58,987 nucleotides of DNA from CALLVY01 sp937899855 (lineage in GTDB: Bacteria > Bacteroidota > Bacteroidia > Chitinophagales > Saprospiraceae), in NCBI GenBank assembly GCA_039820405.1, contig JBCBQC010000034.1:1-58987 (forward strand). The letters are read 5' to 3'. A program made the position numbers and the translations under genes. This document shows positions 26,423-34,188 of the stretch, in pieces. The first letter of the stretch is position 1. Each line of letters opens with the position of its first letter. The notes below the pieces were generated by a model. It saw nothing but the letters and a program-made list of their open reading frames with translations. It was not told where the DNA came from and made no database searches.

Positions 26423-28498
26423 TTAGGCGGATAATGGAATATCTATAATTACCGTTGTTCCGGCTTTTTCGCTGGAGTCAATTTGTAGGGTTCCACTGAG
26501 GTCGTGTAGTCGCGATTTGATACTGAGTAAGCCCATCCCCCCTTCGGCTTCCGCCTTTTTGACGTCGAAGCCCTTGCCGTCGTCCTCGACGATAATATTG
26601 AGGCTGCCCTGTTTATCCCCGAGCAGTTGGATGACCACCTTTTGAGCCTTGGCGTGTTTGATGGTATTGTTGACCAGCTCTTGGATGATGCGGTAAACCT
26701 TGACTCCCGTAACCCCGTTTAGCTGTTTTTTGATGCCCTTCACAATGACGTTGACCGCCAATTGTTTGGACTGGCGGAGGGTGTCGGCCATGCTTCGCAA
26801 CTGTGCTTCGACGCCGTAGCGCTTTAGGGTAACTTCTTCCAATTCGTGCGAAACATTTCTCACCTCCTCCGCGGCTTTGTCTAGCAGCTCGTTGGCCAGC
26901 TTAAATTGTTGGGCTTTTTCTTCGTTGGACAGCATTTCGGGGGTGGTAAAGGCCCTAAAATACATTTTGACGGTGGATAAAATGCCTCCCACACTATCGT
27001 GGAGGTACTGGGCAATTTTGGTGCGTTCCGTTTCCTGCCCCTCTATCCGGGCGTAGGCGGTAATCAGGTCTTGCTTTTGAACCAAGTCCAGCAACTTTTG
27101 TCTGGAAATCTGCTCGCTTTTTTCAGCCAGCGCTTTCTGCTGCTGGTTGCGGTAGTTGACGAAGGCCAGGAAGGCGATGACGGAAAGCGCCAGGCCTCCG
27201 AGAATCAGGCTGGCGATGATGGTCTGTTGCAGCTGTTTGTTTTTGCGGAGAATTTGATTTTGCTTTTGGGACTCCATGTAATTGCGTTCGGCGGTGATCT
27301 GTCGAGCCCGCTGTTGGTACAGGCTGTCGTTGAGTACCGTGGCCAGGTTTTCGTACTCGTAGGCTTGCTCGAAATTTTCTAGTTTGGCGTGGGTTAGAGA
27401 GATGTTGTGAATGAGGTTCGGGTGAATTTCCCTTCTACTTATAATACTGTCCGGGAGTTCCTCCACCTCCTGGTAAAAGCGAAGCGCATCCTCATATTTC
27501 CCTTGTTCAAAGAGGGCTTTCCCCAGGTTGTACTTGGTCTCGGCAACATTGTTGATGTCCTTTTGTTGGGTGAAAAATTCCAGGTTGTCAAACAGCAGGG
27601 GCTGTGCTTTTTCCCACTGTTCGAAGTGTAGATAAACTGCGGCTAGATTTTGACTGAACCTGGTTTGTTCTCCAGCCGAGGTACTCGCTAGATCCAATTG
27701 AGCGGTTTGCAGGGCTTCCAAGGCGGCGGGAAAATTATTGGCCTTCAGTTCGAGGTTGCCTAAATTTATATAGCATTTAGTTACCTGATGCCTGGCATTG
27801 ATTCGTTCATAAAGAGGGATACTCTTCTGATAATACCGACGGGCCTGGATATAATTCCCTAGATTTTCATGAGCTAGACCCAAGTTGAGTAAGCTGCTTG
27901 CCTTAGCACTAATATCGTCGGTATTTGTGCTTAACTGAAGGCTTTCATTTAATACTTGTAATGCTTTTTGAAATTGCCCGAGGCGGATATGGCATTCCGC
28001 GAGATTATTCTGTAGTGATGCCCTGGTCTTTACAATTGAGGCTTCTTCTAAAGTCGCTACACCTTTTTCGAACAAGTGAATCGCTTCCTTGAATTTTCCA
28101 CGACTTTTTAAGCAACGTCCTATGTTGTTGTAGCAACTGGCAACACCCGCTTTGTCATTTAAAGACTGTCGGATTTCCAAGGCCTCACGGTAATACTGTT
28201 CCGCACTCGAGCAATTTTCCTTATTTTTTTCAATACTTCCCTTTAATACCGCACAGTTACCTCTTCCTCTTGGATATTCAATAACGGCTAAAATACTGTC
28301 AGCTTCAGTTGCATAGTGCTGTGATTTAAGAATATCTGCGAAAAGCCATTCCCAACCAAGGTCTACTAAAATATCAACCCGGGCACTGTCTGATTTTGCA
28401 AGTGATAAATTTTTATTCAAGAGCTCTAGCAACTCTAACTTTTGGCCAAATAAAAGCTGACCTGAAATTGTGAAAATAATAAGGAAATAATATTTCAT
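26423..28498 (-). CDS. TPR-containing membrane sensor histidine kinase (HisKA_3 type)
   Basis: The 691-residue protein has a signal peptide (YYFLIIFTISGQLLFGQ). A periplasmic array of TPR-like repeats follows (about 25-390, for example ASCYNNIGRCLKSRGKF and KASSLLNLGLAHENLGNY). One transmembrane segment (TIIASLILGGLALSVIAFLAFV, about 425-447) leads to the kinase. The phosphoacceptor is H500 in YLHDSVGG, typical of HisKA_3 (NarX/DegS-like) kinases. The HATPase domain shows the N box (ELVNNTIKHA), DDGKGFD and GGMGLLSI. It pairs with the NarL-type regulator downstream. The TPR part presumably senses a protein or peptide in the periplasm. It begins 24 bp after the small gene upstream, so the three probably form one operon. 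Confidence 0.92.
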   Translation of the reverse strand: MKYYFLIIFTISGQLLFGQKLELLELLNKNLSLAKSDSARVDILVDLGWEWLFADILKSQHYATEADSILAVIEYPRGRGNCAVLKGSIEKNKENCSSAEQYYREALEIRQSLNDKAGVASCYNNIGRCLKSRGKFKEAIHLFEKGVATLEEASIVKTRASLQNNLAECHIRLGQFQKALQVLNESLQLSTNTDDISAKASSLLNLGLAHENLGNYIQARRYYQKSIPLYERINARHQVTKCYINLGNLELKANNFPAALEALQTAQLDLASTSAGEQTRFSQNLAAVYLHFEQWEKAQPLLFDNLEFFTQQKDINNVAETKYNLGKALFEQGKYEDALRFYQEVEELPDSIISRREIHPNLIHNISLTHAKLENFEQAYEYENLATVLNDSLYQQRARQITAERNYMESQKQNQILRKNKQLQQTIIASLILGGLALSVIAFLAFVNYRNQQQKALAEKSEQISRQKLLDLVQKQDLITAYARIEGQETERTKIAQYLHDSVGGILSTVKMYFRAFTTPEMLSNEEKAQQFKLANELLDKAAEEVRNVSHELEEVTLKRYGVEAQLRSMADTLRQSKQLAVNVIVKGIKKQLNGVTGVKVYRIIQELVNNTIKHAKAQKVVIQLLGDKQGSLNIIVEDDGKGFDVKKAEAEGGMGLLSIKSRLHDLSGTLQIDSSEKAGTTVIIDIPLSA

Positions 28499-28522
28499 AG
28501 CAGTTTTTGGATGGTGACGGAT

Positions 28523-28906
28523 TTAGACGATGGGTCTGGTACCTTCATCTGCGCCGGCACTCTGACCGATGGCGTCCCCAATCTTGCGGAAGCCCGAAGA
28601 ATTGAGCGTATCCTCGACGTAAGCGGTGACGTGGATCATAAAGGCACTCGACAGGTTGAGGCTGGTCGTATCGAGCTCGAGGTAGTGGACCACCGGGGTG
28701 TCAAAGGGCAAACCGGCGCGGCTGGGGTCGGTGTTCAGTAGAACGGAGAGTTCCAGGTCTCCTTGGGCGTTGACGGTTGGGTCCCCGTGCATTCCCTGGG
28801 CGCGAAAATTGGCCTTATTCGTCGGGGTCGTCGTCTGTACAATGAGTTTGTTGGCACTGGAATCGTGGTAGTGTTGAACGGTTACGGTAGAGAGGTTCGT
28901 AGACAT
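28523..28906 (-). CDS. Small protein of unknown function, first gene of the kinase operon
   Basis: The 127-residue product is soluble, without signal peptide or membrane segment. It is rich in Thr/Ser with a predicted beta-sandwich character (TVTVQHYH, KLIVQTTTP, LELSVLLNT, FMIHVTAYVED). A closing segment reads GDAIGQSAGADEG. I do not recognise a family. It reads in the same direction as, and 24 bp upstream of, the kinase. Codon usage agrees with neighbouring genes, and the region is too long and well bounded to be a random frame, so it is probably real. Confidence 0.6.
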   Translation of the reverse strand: MSTNLSTVTVQHYHDSSANKLIVQTTTPTNKANFRAQGMHGDPTVNAQGDLELSVLLNTDPSRAGLPFDTPVVHYLELDTTSLNLSSAFMIHVTAYVEDTLNSSGFRKIGDAIGQSAGADEGTRPIV

Positions 28907-29283
28907 AACAATTGCGTTTTGTTTTTAAAATAAGTAAAAAATAAGCGCCACTTGGTACAAATGGCTAAATTTTGTTGCATTGGGGGACGTTGCGCTAGTC
29001 CAGTTCATGCTTAGCTCTCGGTTTTGATCCCTTTGTATACTCAAAAAGGATCGATGGCAGTTGGTGTTACTTTGATCGGTAATGGGAGACAAGGGAGGTA
29101 AGCCAAAGCAAGTTAGCCCACCGCCGTATGCGGTGGACAAACTTACGTCAAAAGAGAGCGGTTTGTGAAAACCAAAATCTTAAAACTTACTATTACTTAT
29201 CTGATGGATAAGATCGGTCCTTTAGGACAAGGACGACATCGTTATAAGAATGGAAATTGAACTCATTATTTCTGATGAGGTGC
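28907..29283. other. Intergenic region with two short inverted repeats
   Basis: This 377-bp gap between two minus-strand genes holds no convincing gene; a 71-codon frame at 28925-29140 has atypical composition. Two perfect inverted repeats are visible: CCACCGC/GCGGTGG around CGTAT (29118-29136) and CTTATC/GATAAG around TGATG (29196-29212). The second could end the ATPase transcript or be an operator for the kinase operon. No clear -7 box was found. Confidence 0.5.
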
Positions 29284-30447
29284 CTACTCCCGCCCCAGCG
29301 ACACCACCAGCCACGGCGCCTGAAAGCGGTACTCCTCCAGCCGCAGCATCCCCGCAAAACGCGGCAAAATCAGGGACCGCCGCCGGTTGCCCAGGTCGAT
29401 CACCAACTCGTCCCCAAATTTCTTGAGCTCCAGCTCTTCTCCTTTGACAAAGGGCAGTTTGGTTCGGAAAAAATAGCCCCCTTCCCCTCGCTCGATCAGT
29501 TCGTAAGGTTGGTCCTCGTGGAGGATGGCGGCGGGCTCGTGCTGGCGATAGACCGAGTCGCCGATTTGGTGGAGTAATTTTTGGCCAAAGACTTCCCGCC
29601 CCTGGTGCTCGACACGCAGGACCGGGATGGGGGCAAAACTTTCTTCGATCTCCTCGATGTAATCGCTTTGGGACTGGAGGTAGTGTTTGAAAACTGCCGC
29701 TCCCGCCCGGGCGGGCAAGATGCGGTTGATGACTACGGCATCGACGTTGTAGCCGTACAACTGCAGGTAGGTATAGGCCCGTTTGGCCTCGCGGATCACC
29801 ATCTTCTCCGGGTTGGTGACGATGCGGATGGAGCATACCTTGGGATCGAGAAAGACCTTTTGGATGCGTTCGAGTTGGGTGAACAGCTGTTCCAGCTCGG
29901 CCAGGCCCTTATCGATGGGCACGCCGGTGAACATGCGTACGCCCTGGGTGACGGTTTTGATAGCCAGGTTGCGCCCCGCAAAGGCCTTCGTCATCCAGGA
30001 TTGAGCGACCTGGGGTAGGGAGAGCAGGGTCAGGGTTTCGCCGGTGGGGGCGCTGTCGATCACGATGAGGTCGTACTCGTCTTCGCGGTAGTATTTATCC
30101 AACCACAAAAAGGCGGAGGCCTCCTCCATGCCGGGAAGTACAGAGAGTTCTTCCGCCACGATATTGTCGACGCCCCGCCAGCGAAAGATCGTTTGCATCA
30201 GGTGACGCATGTTGTTCCAGTACTTCTGCATCGAGTAGTAGACGTCGAATTCCTGGGCAAAAAGATTGGGGGCCACCTCGATGGCCTCGGGGCTCAACGG
30301 CTGATCGAGGGCATCCGATAAGCTGTGGGCGGGATCGGTAGAGATGACCAGGGTCTTCAATCCCCGCTGGGCCGCTTTGAGGGCCGTGGCGGCTGCCACA
30401 GTCGTCTTGCCGACGCCCCCTTTACCGGTAAATAAGATGATGCGCAT
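29284..30447 (-). CDS. ArsA/GET3-type anion-transporting ATPase family protein
   Basis: The 387-residue P-loop ATPase starts with the deviant Walker A motif GKGGVGKTT (residues 8-16). STDPAHSLSDAL is the switch I/A-loop signature of the ArsA/GET3 family, and DLIVIDSAPTGETL the Walker B/switch II region. A C-terminal extension (about 300-387, EGGYFFRTKLPF... LVIDLGNRRRSLILP) matches the small beta-sandwich found on many bacterial ArsA homologues. No arsenite genes are nearby. It starts 17 bp after a granule-protein-like gene on the same strand, so the two are probably one operon. I infer a role in handling hydrophobic or tail-anchored clients at the lipid-body surface, not metalloid export. 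Confidence 0.88.
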   Translation of the reverse strand: MRIILFTGKGGVGKTTVAAATALKAAQRGLKTLVISTDPAHSLSDALDQPLSPEAIEVAPNLFAQEFDVYYSMQKYWNNMRHLMQTIFRWRGVDNIVAEELSVLPGMEEASAFLWLDKYYREDEYDLIVIDSAPTGETLTLLSLPQVAQSWMTKAFAGRNLAIKTVTQGVRMFTGVPIDKGLAELEQLFTQLERIQKVFLDPKVCSIRIVTNPEKMVIREAKRAYTYLQLYGYNVDAVVINRILPARAGAAVFKHYLQSQSDYIEEIEESFAPIPVLRVEHQGREVFGQKLLHQIGDSVYRQHEPAAILHEDQPYELIERGEGGYFFRTKLPFVKGEELELKKFGDELVIDLGNRRRSLILPRFAGMLRLEEYRFQAPWLVVSLGRE

Positions 30448-30464
30448 AAAGCCGGGCTTGTCGT

Positions 30465-30836
30465 TTACTGTTCGGGCAGTAAATCGTCGATTTGGAGATT
30501 GTGATTGTGACCGTTTTTCCGCTTACTCTTCCGCTTAGTGGTGCTTTTGGCCCCCTTGGGAGCCGCTGGCTCCGGGCGGAGGGTATCCGCCGCTTCGCGG
30601 ATGGCCTGGCTGGAAGTCTGCAATAACTCTTTCTGGTTGTCGATGGTCAGCCGAAGGGTACTGCTGACCAGTTTTTTACCAATTCGGTAGGTTTCCATTC
30701 CCGCATCCTTGTAGAGCAGGGCGATCTTCTTGGCGGTTTGGAAGGAGCTTTCAAACATTTGGCCCCCCGCCTTGCGGAAAATGCTGTTGGTACGGGCGAG
30801 TTTGGGGAAGGTTTTTTCGATGATCTTGTTGGTCAT
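30465..30836 (-). CDS. Small phasin-like helical protein with basic tail (1)
   Basis: The start is taken at 30836 (123 aa, MTNKIIEKTFPK), because an upstream Met at 30890 lies within the terminator stem of the preceding gene. The first 85 residues are amphipathic helix (FESSFQTAKKIALLYKDAG, KKLVSSTLRLTIDNQKELL). A highly basic segment (KSTTKRKSKRKNG) and an acidic end follow. The pattern resembles phasins and other granule-coating proteins, whose basic tails can bind DNA. Neighbours are two longer proteins of similar make-up upstream and the GET3-like ATPase 17 bp downstream. The phasin assignment rests on composition and context, not on a recognised domain. Confidence 0.65.
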   Translation of the reverse strand: MTNKIIEKTFPKLARTNSIFRKAGGQMFESSFQTAKKIALLYKDAGMETYRIGKKLVSSTLRLTIDNQKELLQTSSQAIREAADTLRPEPAAPKGAKSTTKRKSKRKNGHNHNLQIDDLLPEQ

Positions 30837-30851
30837 GACTGGAGGTGGTTT

Positions 30852-30885
30852 AAAAAAAGGAGCATTGCCAGTGATGGAATGCTCC
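30852..30885 (-). terminator. Intrinsic terminator after phasin-like gene 2
   Basis: On the minus strand GGAGCATT and AATGCTCC form a perfect 8-bp stem (30885-30859) with an 11-nt loop. Seven T follow directly (30858-30852). This is the clearest rho-independent terminator in the window. It separates the 31414-30944 transcript from the gene starting at 30836. Confidence 0.87.
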
Positions 30886-30943
30886 TTCAAAATTTCCCTA
30901 TTTTAGCTAATATTCAAATCTGTGATTCTTTATTCCCAATGGT

Positions 30944-31414
30944 TTAGGAGAACAATTTGCGGAGGCGCTTTACGCTGACCACCAATTGTCCTTTCACGCT
31001 GTCCAGGGTATCAAAAACGATTTCCTGTTGCTGGGCGGCCAGTTTCAATCCACCCTTCATCGCCTTGGCGGTAATGCCTTGGATTTTTTCACTGTTGGCC
31101 AGCGCACCGTCGACGATCTCTTCCGCCGTTTTCAGAGTGTACTGGTTGACGTTCTTGGCCGTATCGACCAGGTTGTCGACCGTTACGGTTTCGTTTACCG
31201 TGGTAATGGCCTCTTTGACCCGCTGTACCGCCACCTCGGCGATCTGCTGGCCATTGTGGCGCAGGTCATCCACCACGTCGCCTGCGGTGTTGAGCATTTC
31301 TTGATTGATGTTGAGGGCCGTATCCTTGATTTTGTTGAAGCTATCGGAGAAGTTTACGGTGTTATCTTTCGTATTGACGGTCTTTGCGGTCTTCTTTGCA
31401 GTCTTGGATGCCAT
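30944..31414 (-). CDS. Phasin-like granule-associated helical protein (2)
   Basis: The 156-residue product has a Lys/Thr-rich N-terminus (ASKTAKKTAKTVNTK) and is otherwise almost entirely amphipathic helix with many Val, Ala, Asn and Gln. LAAQQQEIVFDTLDSVKGQL near the C-terminus is closely paralleled by LSQQQDLVFDTLEALKDQY in the next upstream gene. Phasins coat polyhydroxyalkanoate or neutral-lipid inclusions. With a wax-ester/triacylglycerol synthase and acyltransferases encoded nearby, a lipid-body coat role is the best inference. The promoter carries GTAAC repeats, and a strong terminator lies 58 bp beyond its stop. Confidence 0.7.
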   Translation of the reverse strand: MASKTAKKTAKTVNTKDNTVNFSDSFNKIKDTALNINQEMLNTAGDVVDDLRHNGQQIAEVAVQRVKEAITTVNETVTVDNLVDTAKNVNQYTLKTAEEIVDGALANSEKIQGITAKAMKGGLKLAAQQQEIVFDTLDSVKGQLVVSVKRLRKLFS

Positions 31415-31458
31415 TGTACTGGATTTTAAGGTTGTTGGTATTTTTTGATGAGTCGCTC

Positions 31459-31492
31459 CAAAGATCGGTAGCGAGGGTTACAAATCAGTTAC
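31459..31492 (-). promoter_or_regulatory. GTAAC repeat promoter of phasin-like gene 2
   Basis: On the minus strand two GTAAC copies start 11 bp apart (31492-31488 and 31481-31477). Exactly 10 bp then separate the second copy from a -7-like box GATCTTTG (31466-31459), 44 nt before the start codon. The same geometry occurs before the next gene. No TTG element is present at -33, as expected for an activator-dependent promoter. Confidence 0.65.
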
Positions 31493-31497
31493 GGGGA

Positions 31498-32199
31498 TTA
31501 TTGCTTTGTCTTCCGCGCTCCTTTGAGCTTTGCTTGAAGCTTTTTGAGCTGAGCCCACTGCCCTTTGGCGGCCAATTTAGCCTGCTGGCGCCAGTTGGAA
31601 GGATCGTGCGAACGGTAGCGAGGACCCGCTTGTTCGAGAATGCTGCGCAGGGTCTTCAGGTCGGCGTTGGCCAGTTGCTCAAAGCTCTGGATACCTGCTT
31701 CTATAAAGAGGGCTTCGATTTTGGGACCAATGCCTTCGATGATGCGCAGGTCGTTGGTGACCTTGTCGGACTTGGCAGCCGCTTTGTTTTTAGCGTTGGG
31801 GCGGCTCACGGTACTCACCTTGGCTTTGCGTTTACTCGCCTTGCGGAGCGTTTCGGTAGCGGCTTCCTTGCGCGCTTTGATTTTGGCGATCAGGGGAGTC
31901 TCCAGGGGTTGAATCGGTAGCTCGATATTTACCAGTTGCTGCACCCGCTTTGCCCCGGATTGGTACTGATCTTTGAGGGCTTCCAGGGTATCGAATACCA
32001 GGTCTTGTTGCTGGCTGAGCAGTTCCGTTCCACTCTTCAGCGTCTTGGCCAACAGGGTCTGCCACTGTTTGCCCGCTTTGAGGGAAAGGTCTACAAGATT
32101 ATCGGTCGCTTCGATTGCACTGTCGTTAACGCTCTTGGCACGCGCCTTGAGCTGGTCGATTTGCTGAAGTACTTTGGTATGATCTTTCTTCGTCGCCAT
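31498..32199 (-). CDS. Phasin-like protein with C-terminal helix-hairpin-helix domain (3)
   Basis: The start is at 32199 (233 aa, MATKKDHTKVLQQ); the frame extends upstream only into the promoter. Residues 1-110 form a phasin-like helical domain paralogous to gene 2 (LSQQQDLVFDTLEALKDQYQSG). A basic Ala/Lys linker (about 120-160) leads to a helix-hairpin-helix module, NDLRIIEGIGPKIEALFIEAGI followed by SFEQLANADLKTLRSIL. Such HhH modules bind DNA or protein. A granule protein with a DNA-binding tail could tether lipid bodies to the nucleoid during division, as PhaM-type proteins do for PHA granules. That role is inference. Confidence 0.72.
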   Translation of the reverse strand: MATKKDHTKVLQQIDQLKARAKSVNDSAIEATDNLVDLSLKAGKQWQTLLAKTLKSGTELLSQQQDLVFDTLEALKDQYQSGAKRVQQLVNIELPIQPLETPLIAKIKARKEAATETLRKASKRKAKVSTVSRPNAKNKAAAKSDKVTNDLRIIEGIGPKIEALFIEAGIQSFEQLANADLKTLRSILEQAGPRYRSHDPSNWRQQAKLAAKGQWAQLKKLQAKLKGARKTKQ

Positions 32200-32238
32200 T
32201 GTAATTGGATATTTTTGGTTTTTATTCAAATGACGAGT

Positions 32239-32283
32239 CAAAGGTAGGGTGGGAGAGTTACAGCAGAGTTACAGGGGGGTTAC
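32239..32283 (-). promoter_or_regulatory. Triple GTAAC repeat promoter of phasin-like gene 3
   Basis: On the minus strand three GTAAC copies lie at an exact 11-bp period (plus-strand GTTAC at 32257, 32268 and 32279). After the last copy there are 10 bp, then a perfect -7 box TACCTTTG (32246-32239), 40 nt before the ATG. SARP/BTAD activators bind direct repeats of 11-bp period just upstream of the core promoter, and a BTAD regulator is encoded at 34189-35028. Confidence 0.72.
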
Positions 32284-32394
32284 GGGAGGAATTTTTTTGA
32301 TTTTTGTTTTGTTTTTGCAATTGTAGTGTTGGAAGGGCTGGTGGGAAATGACGGCGCTAGATGGTCATTGCGGATGAGACGGAGCGCTACGATT

Positions 32395-32475
32395 TTGGGT
32401 GGGACCCGCCCTCAAGACGCGACCCGCTGCCGCGTCCCTCGGCGTTTGCCGCAAGTCTACGGCTCCGCCACCCAA
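32395..32475. other. Possible structured element with three-way-junction layout
   Basis: TTGGGTGG (32395-32402) and CCACCCAA (32468-32475) close a region holding two inner hairpins: GACGCG/CGCGTC (32416-32436) and CGGC-GTTT-GCCG (32440-32451). The 300-bp stretch around it (32284-32668) has no gene. The layout resembles a small structured RNA or a mobile palindromic repeat; strand and nature are undetermined. Confidence 0.4.
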
Positions 32476-32668
32476 CCTTGGCCCCGGTCGTTCGCCAGGA
32501 CCAAATTTGCCCAAAAACCCTTCCTCCTGAGTGGTACCAACCGGGAAGAAAAGGCCTAACATAGACGCTTTTGGCCCCTGTATTCCATAAGTATTATTGA
32601 AAATAATATGTTTTGGTGAGTTTAAGGTGCTGATAAACAAGTACTTACCAGCTGAAATTTTTTTACCC

Positions 32669-32687
32669 GTAACTATTTAGGTAGCAC
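32669..32687 (+). repeat. IS66 left inverted repeat
   Basis: GTAACTATTTAGGTAGCAC is matched at 17 of 19 positions by the complement of the right end. The transposase stop codon begins at the next base. Confidence 0.85.
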
Positions 32688-34088
32688 TTATTGAGTGTTA
32701 AGATTTTGGCTCACCACAGAGACAAATTGGTTAAAAACATTGAGCTGCTGCTTTCTGAAGGTAGAGATAGCTCCAAAAATGCGAGCGAAGTAGTGCGCAC
32801 CCTGTAAGGTTCTAAATCCCCCGCTAACCTTTTGCTTGATTTTAGCGGGTCTTAAATCTCTTTCTGCTTGATTATTAGTGAATGGTACTTTTGGGTACTT
32901 GGCAAAAGCGAGTACCGCATTTTTGTGTTTTTTAAGTCTTTTGAGTAGGTTTCGTCCTTTAGTTTGCTTTGGTCGATGCCCTGTACCTTTTTGAGGTAAG
33001 GGTTCTTCCTGGTGAGCTTGTCGACAAATGCGTTCGTATTGTAGATCAATGGTACGGAAGACGGATTGGTTCAATACAGCTCTTCGCCCTTGGTTACTTT
33101 GTTCGTAAGCATAGAGTAGTAATTCCTTCATCCTAGCGGCCCATTGTCTTCCATTTTGTTCTACTGCGTGGAGTTCACGCAATAGATGCGCCCCACACAC
33201 TGCGTGTTGGCATTGAGGGTGTAAGAAATAAGCCAACCAACAGTCATGGATATCCCACCCTTTATACTGAGGTAGGATTGAAGGGTGATCTTGGATAGCG
33301 AGATTTCCTCGATTTTGATGAATAAACAGATAAGTCCACTGCTCGTTAGAGCAGCAATGTAGCCAGTGGAGTTTTCCTTTCACTCGCATTCCCGTTTCAT
33401 CAAAGTGATTAACTGGACTTTGGAGTAGAGCTGTTTTATGGACTTTTTCAAGTGACTCAAGGCGTTCAAAACATTGTTTTTGGGCGTGGTATTGAGTAGC
33501 CTCATTAATAGGATAGCCAAATACATCATTGAAAAATTGTCGGACTTTACGGTAAGGTAGCTTGTAAGCAGTATTGAGTAAAATCGCTAGCGCTTTGGCT
33601 TTAGGACCATACTGTGTGTGCGCTTTAACCTCAGTTGGGAAATTGCCTTTGTTCAAACGATTACAGCGGGGGCAAATACAAGCTTGTACTTGGTGTTCTG
33701 TGACTTCAAGTTTAGGGGAAGGTAACTCAAAGACCTGTCTTTTAGATAAAGTGTACTGGGGAAGCTCACTAAGATCCTCTCCACACTCACAGCGTTGAGC
33801 TCGATGTCTTAGTTGGTAATCGGGAGTGGTTACAAAATCTAGGGTTTTACCCTTATGGCCTTGTTTTCCACCTCGCTTCCCTCCCTTTTTCCGAGGAAAA
33901 GCGGGCTTTTTGCGCAAGCCGTCGGAAGAAGGTGGCCGATGACTGTTCCGACTATCTTGTGCTAGGGCAGCCTTTAACCGATCATTTTCTAGCTTCAATG
34001 TCGCTACTTGGGTTTGCAAAGTCTTCACTTCGGTGAGTAGTTCGGTCACCATGTTTTGAAGTGCTGTTATATCAGTAGGTAGAGGCAT
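32688..34088 (-). CDS. IS66-family transposase (TnpC-like, single-ORF type)
   Basis: The 466-residue transposase is full length. It has an N-terminal leucine-zipper-like helix (LLTEVKTLQTQVATLKLENDRL region, residues 17-38), then the IS66 signature SRNSHRPPSSDG. A Cys-rich zinc-binding segment includes CECGEDL and CICPRCNR. The DDE catalytic residues fit D230 in HFDETGMR, D282 in IHDCWLAYF and E409 in NNQAERDLRP. The C-terminal KVSGGFRT is typical. No frameshift or stop is visible, so it may be active. The start at 34088 lies 59 bp inside the right end. Confidence 0.95.
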   Translation of the reverse strand: MPLPTDITALQNMVTELLTEVKTLQTQVATLKLENDRLKAALAQDSRNSHRPPSSDGLRKKPAFPRKKGGKRGGKQGHKGKTLDFVTTPDYQLRHRAQRCECGEDLSELPQYTLSKRQVFELPSPKLEVTEHQVQACICPRCNRLNKGNFPTEVKAHTQYGPKAKALAILLNTAYKLPYRKVRQFFNDVFGYPINEATQYHAQKQCFERLESLEKVHKTALLQSPVNHFDETGMRVKGKLHWLHCCSNEQWTYLFIHQNRGNLAIQDHPSILPQYKGWDIHDCWLAYFLHPQCQHAVCGAHLLRELHAVEQNGRQWAARMKELLLYAYEQSNQGRRAVLNQSVFRTIDLQYERICRQAHQEEPLPQKGTGHRPKQTKGRNLLKRLKKHKNAVLAFAKYPKVPFTNNQAERDLRPAKIKQKVSGGFRTLQGAHYFARIFGAISTFRKQQLNVFNQFVSVVSQNLNTQ

Positions 34089-34146
34089 AGAAGAATAGAC
34101 TACATTTACTTGACTTTGTAAAATACTATTTTCTGACCAATTCTTT

Positions 34147-34165
34147 GTGCCTCCTAAATAGTTAC
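34147..34165 (-). repeat. IS66 right inverted repeat
   Basis: GTGCCTCCTAAATAGTTAC is the inverted counterpart of the left end with two mismatches. The adjoining 34166-34173 octamer is the right copy of the putative target duplication. Confidence 0.85.
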
Positions 34166-34188
34166 TTTTACACTTCCCAAATATTTGT

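Larger units (their letters stand above)
32669..34165. mobile_element. Intact IS66-family insertion sequence (1497 bp)
   Basis: The terminal inverted repeats (32669-32687 and 34147-34165) start with GTAA as is usual for IS66. They flank a single transposase gene without tnpA/tnpB accessory frames, as in the ISBst12-like subgroup. The flanking octamers TTTTACCC (32661-32668) and TTTTACAC (34166-34173) agree in 7 of 8 positions, matching the 8-bp target duplication of the family. The element sits between the BTAD regulator and phasin-like gene 3 and breaks no gene. It is visibly more AT-rich than its surroundings. Confidence 0.9.

Noticed and set aside
28925..29140. 71-codon minus-strand frame upstream of the kinase operon
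   Set aside because: It has low-complexity, atypical composition, no ribosome-binding signal and no domain; it lies in an AT-rich leader.
29196..29212. CTTATC/GATAAG palindrome as another AGATAA-type site
   Set aside because: It has only one hexamer copy in each orientation, no 10-bp direct repeat and no -7 box 12 bp away.
29284..30447. Arsenite efflux ATPase function
   Set aside because: No arsB, arsR, arsC or arsD lies nearby; genome context points to the lipid locus instead.
30837..30890. Upstream start for phasin-like gene 1
   Set aside because: The extension runs through the terminator hairpin of the preceding gene, and its residues are unlike the helical body.
32326..32640. Several 67-91-codon frames in the gap before the IS element
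   Set aside because: Frames on both strands overlap the palindromic element and lack start signals; better explained as non-coding.
34147..34173. GTAAC in the IS66 ends as a further BTAD operator
   Set aside because: The pentamer is part of the IS inverted repeat, is single rather than repeated at 11 bp, and has no -7 box at the right distance.
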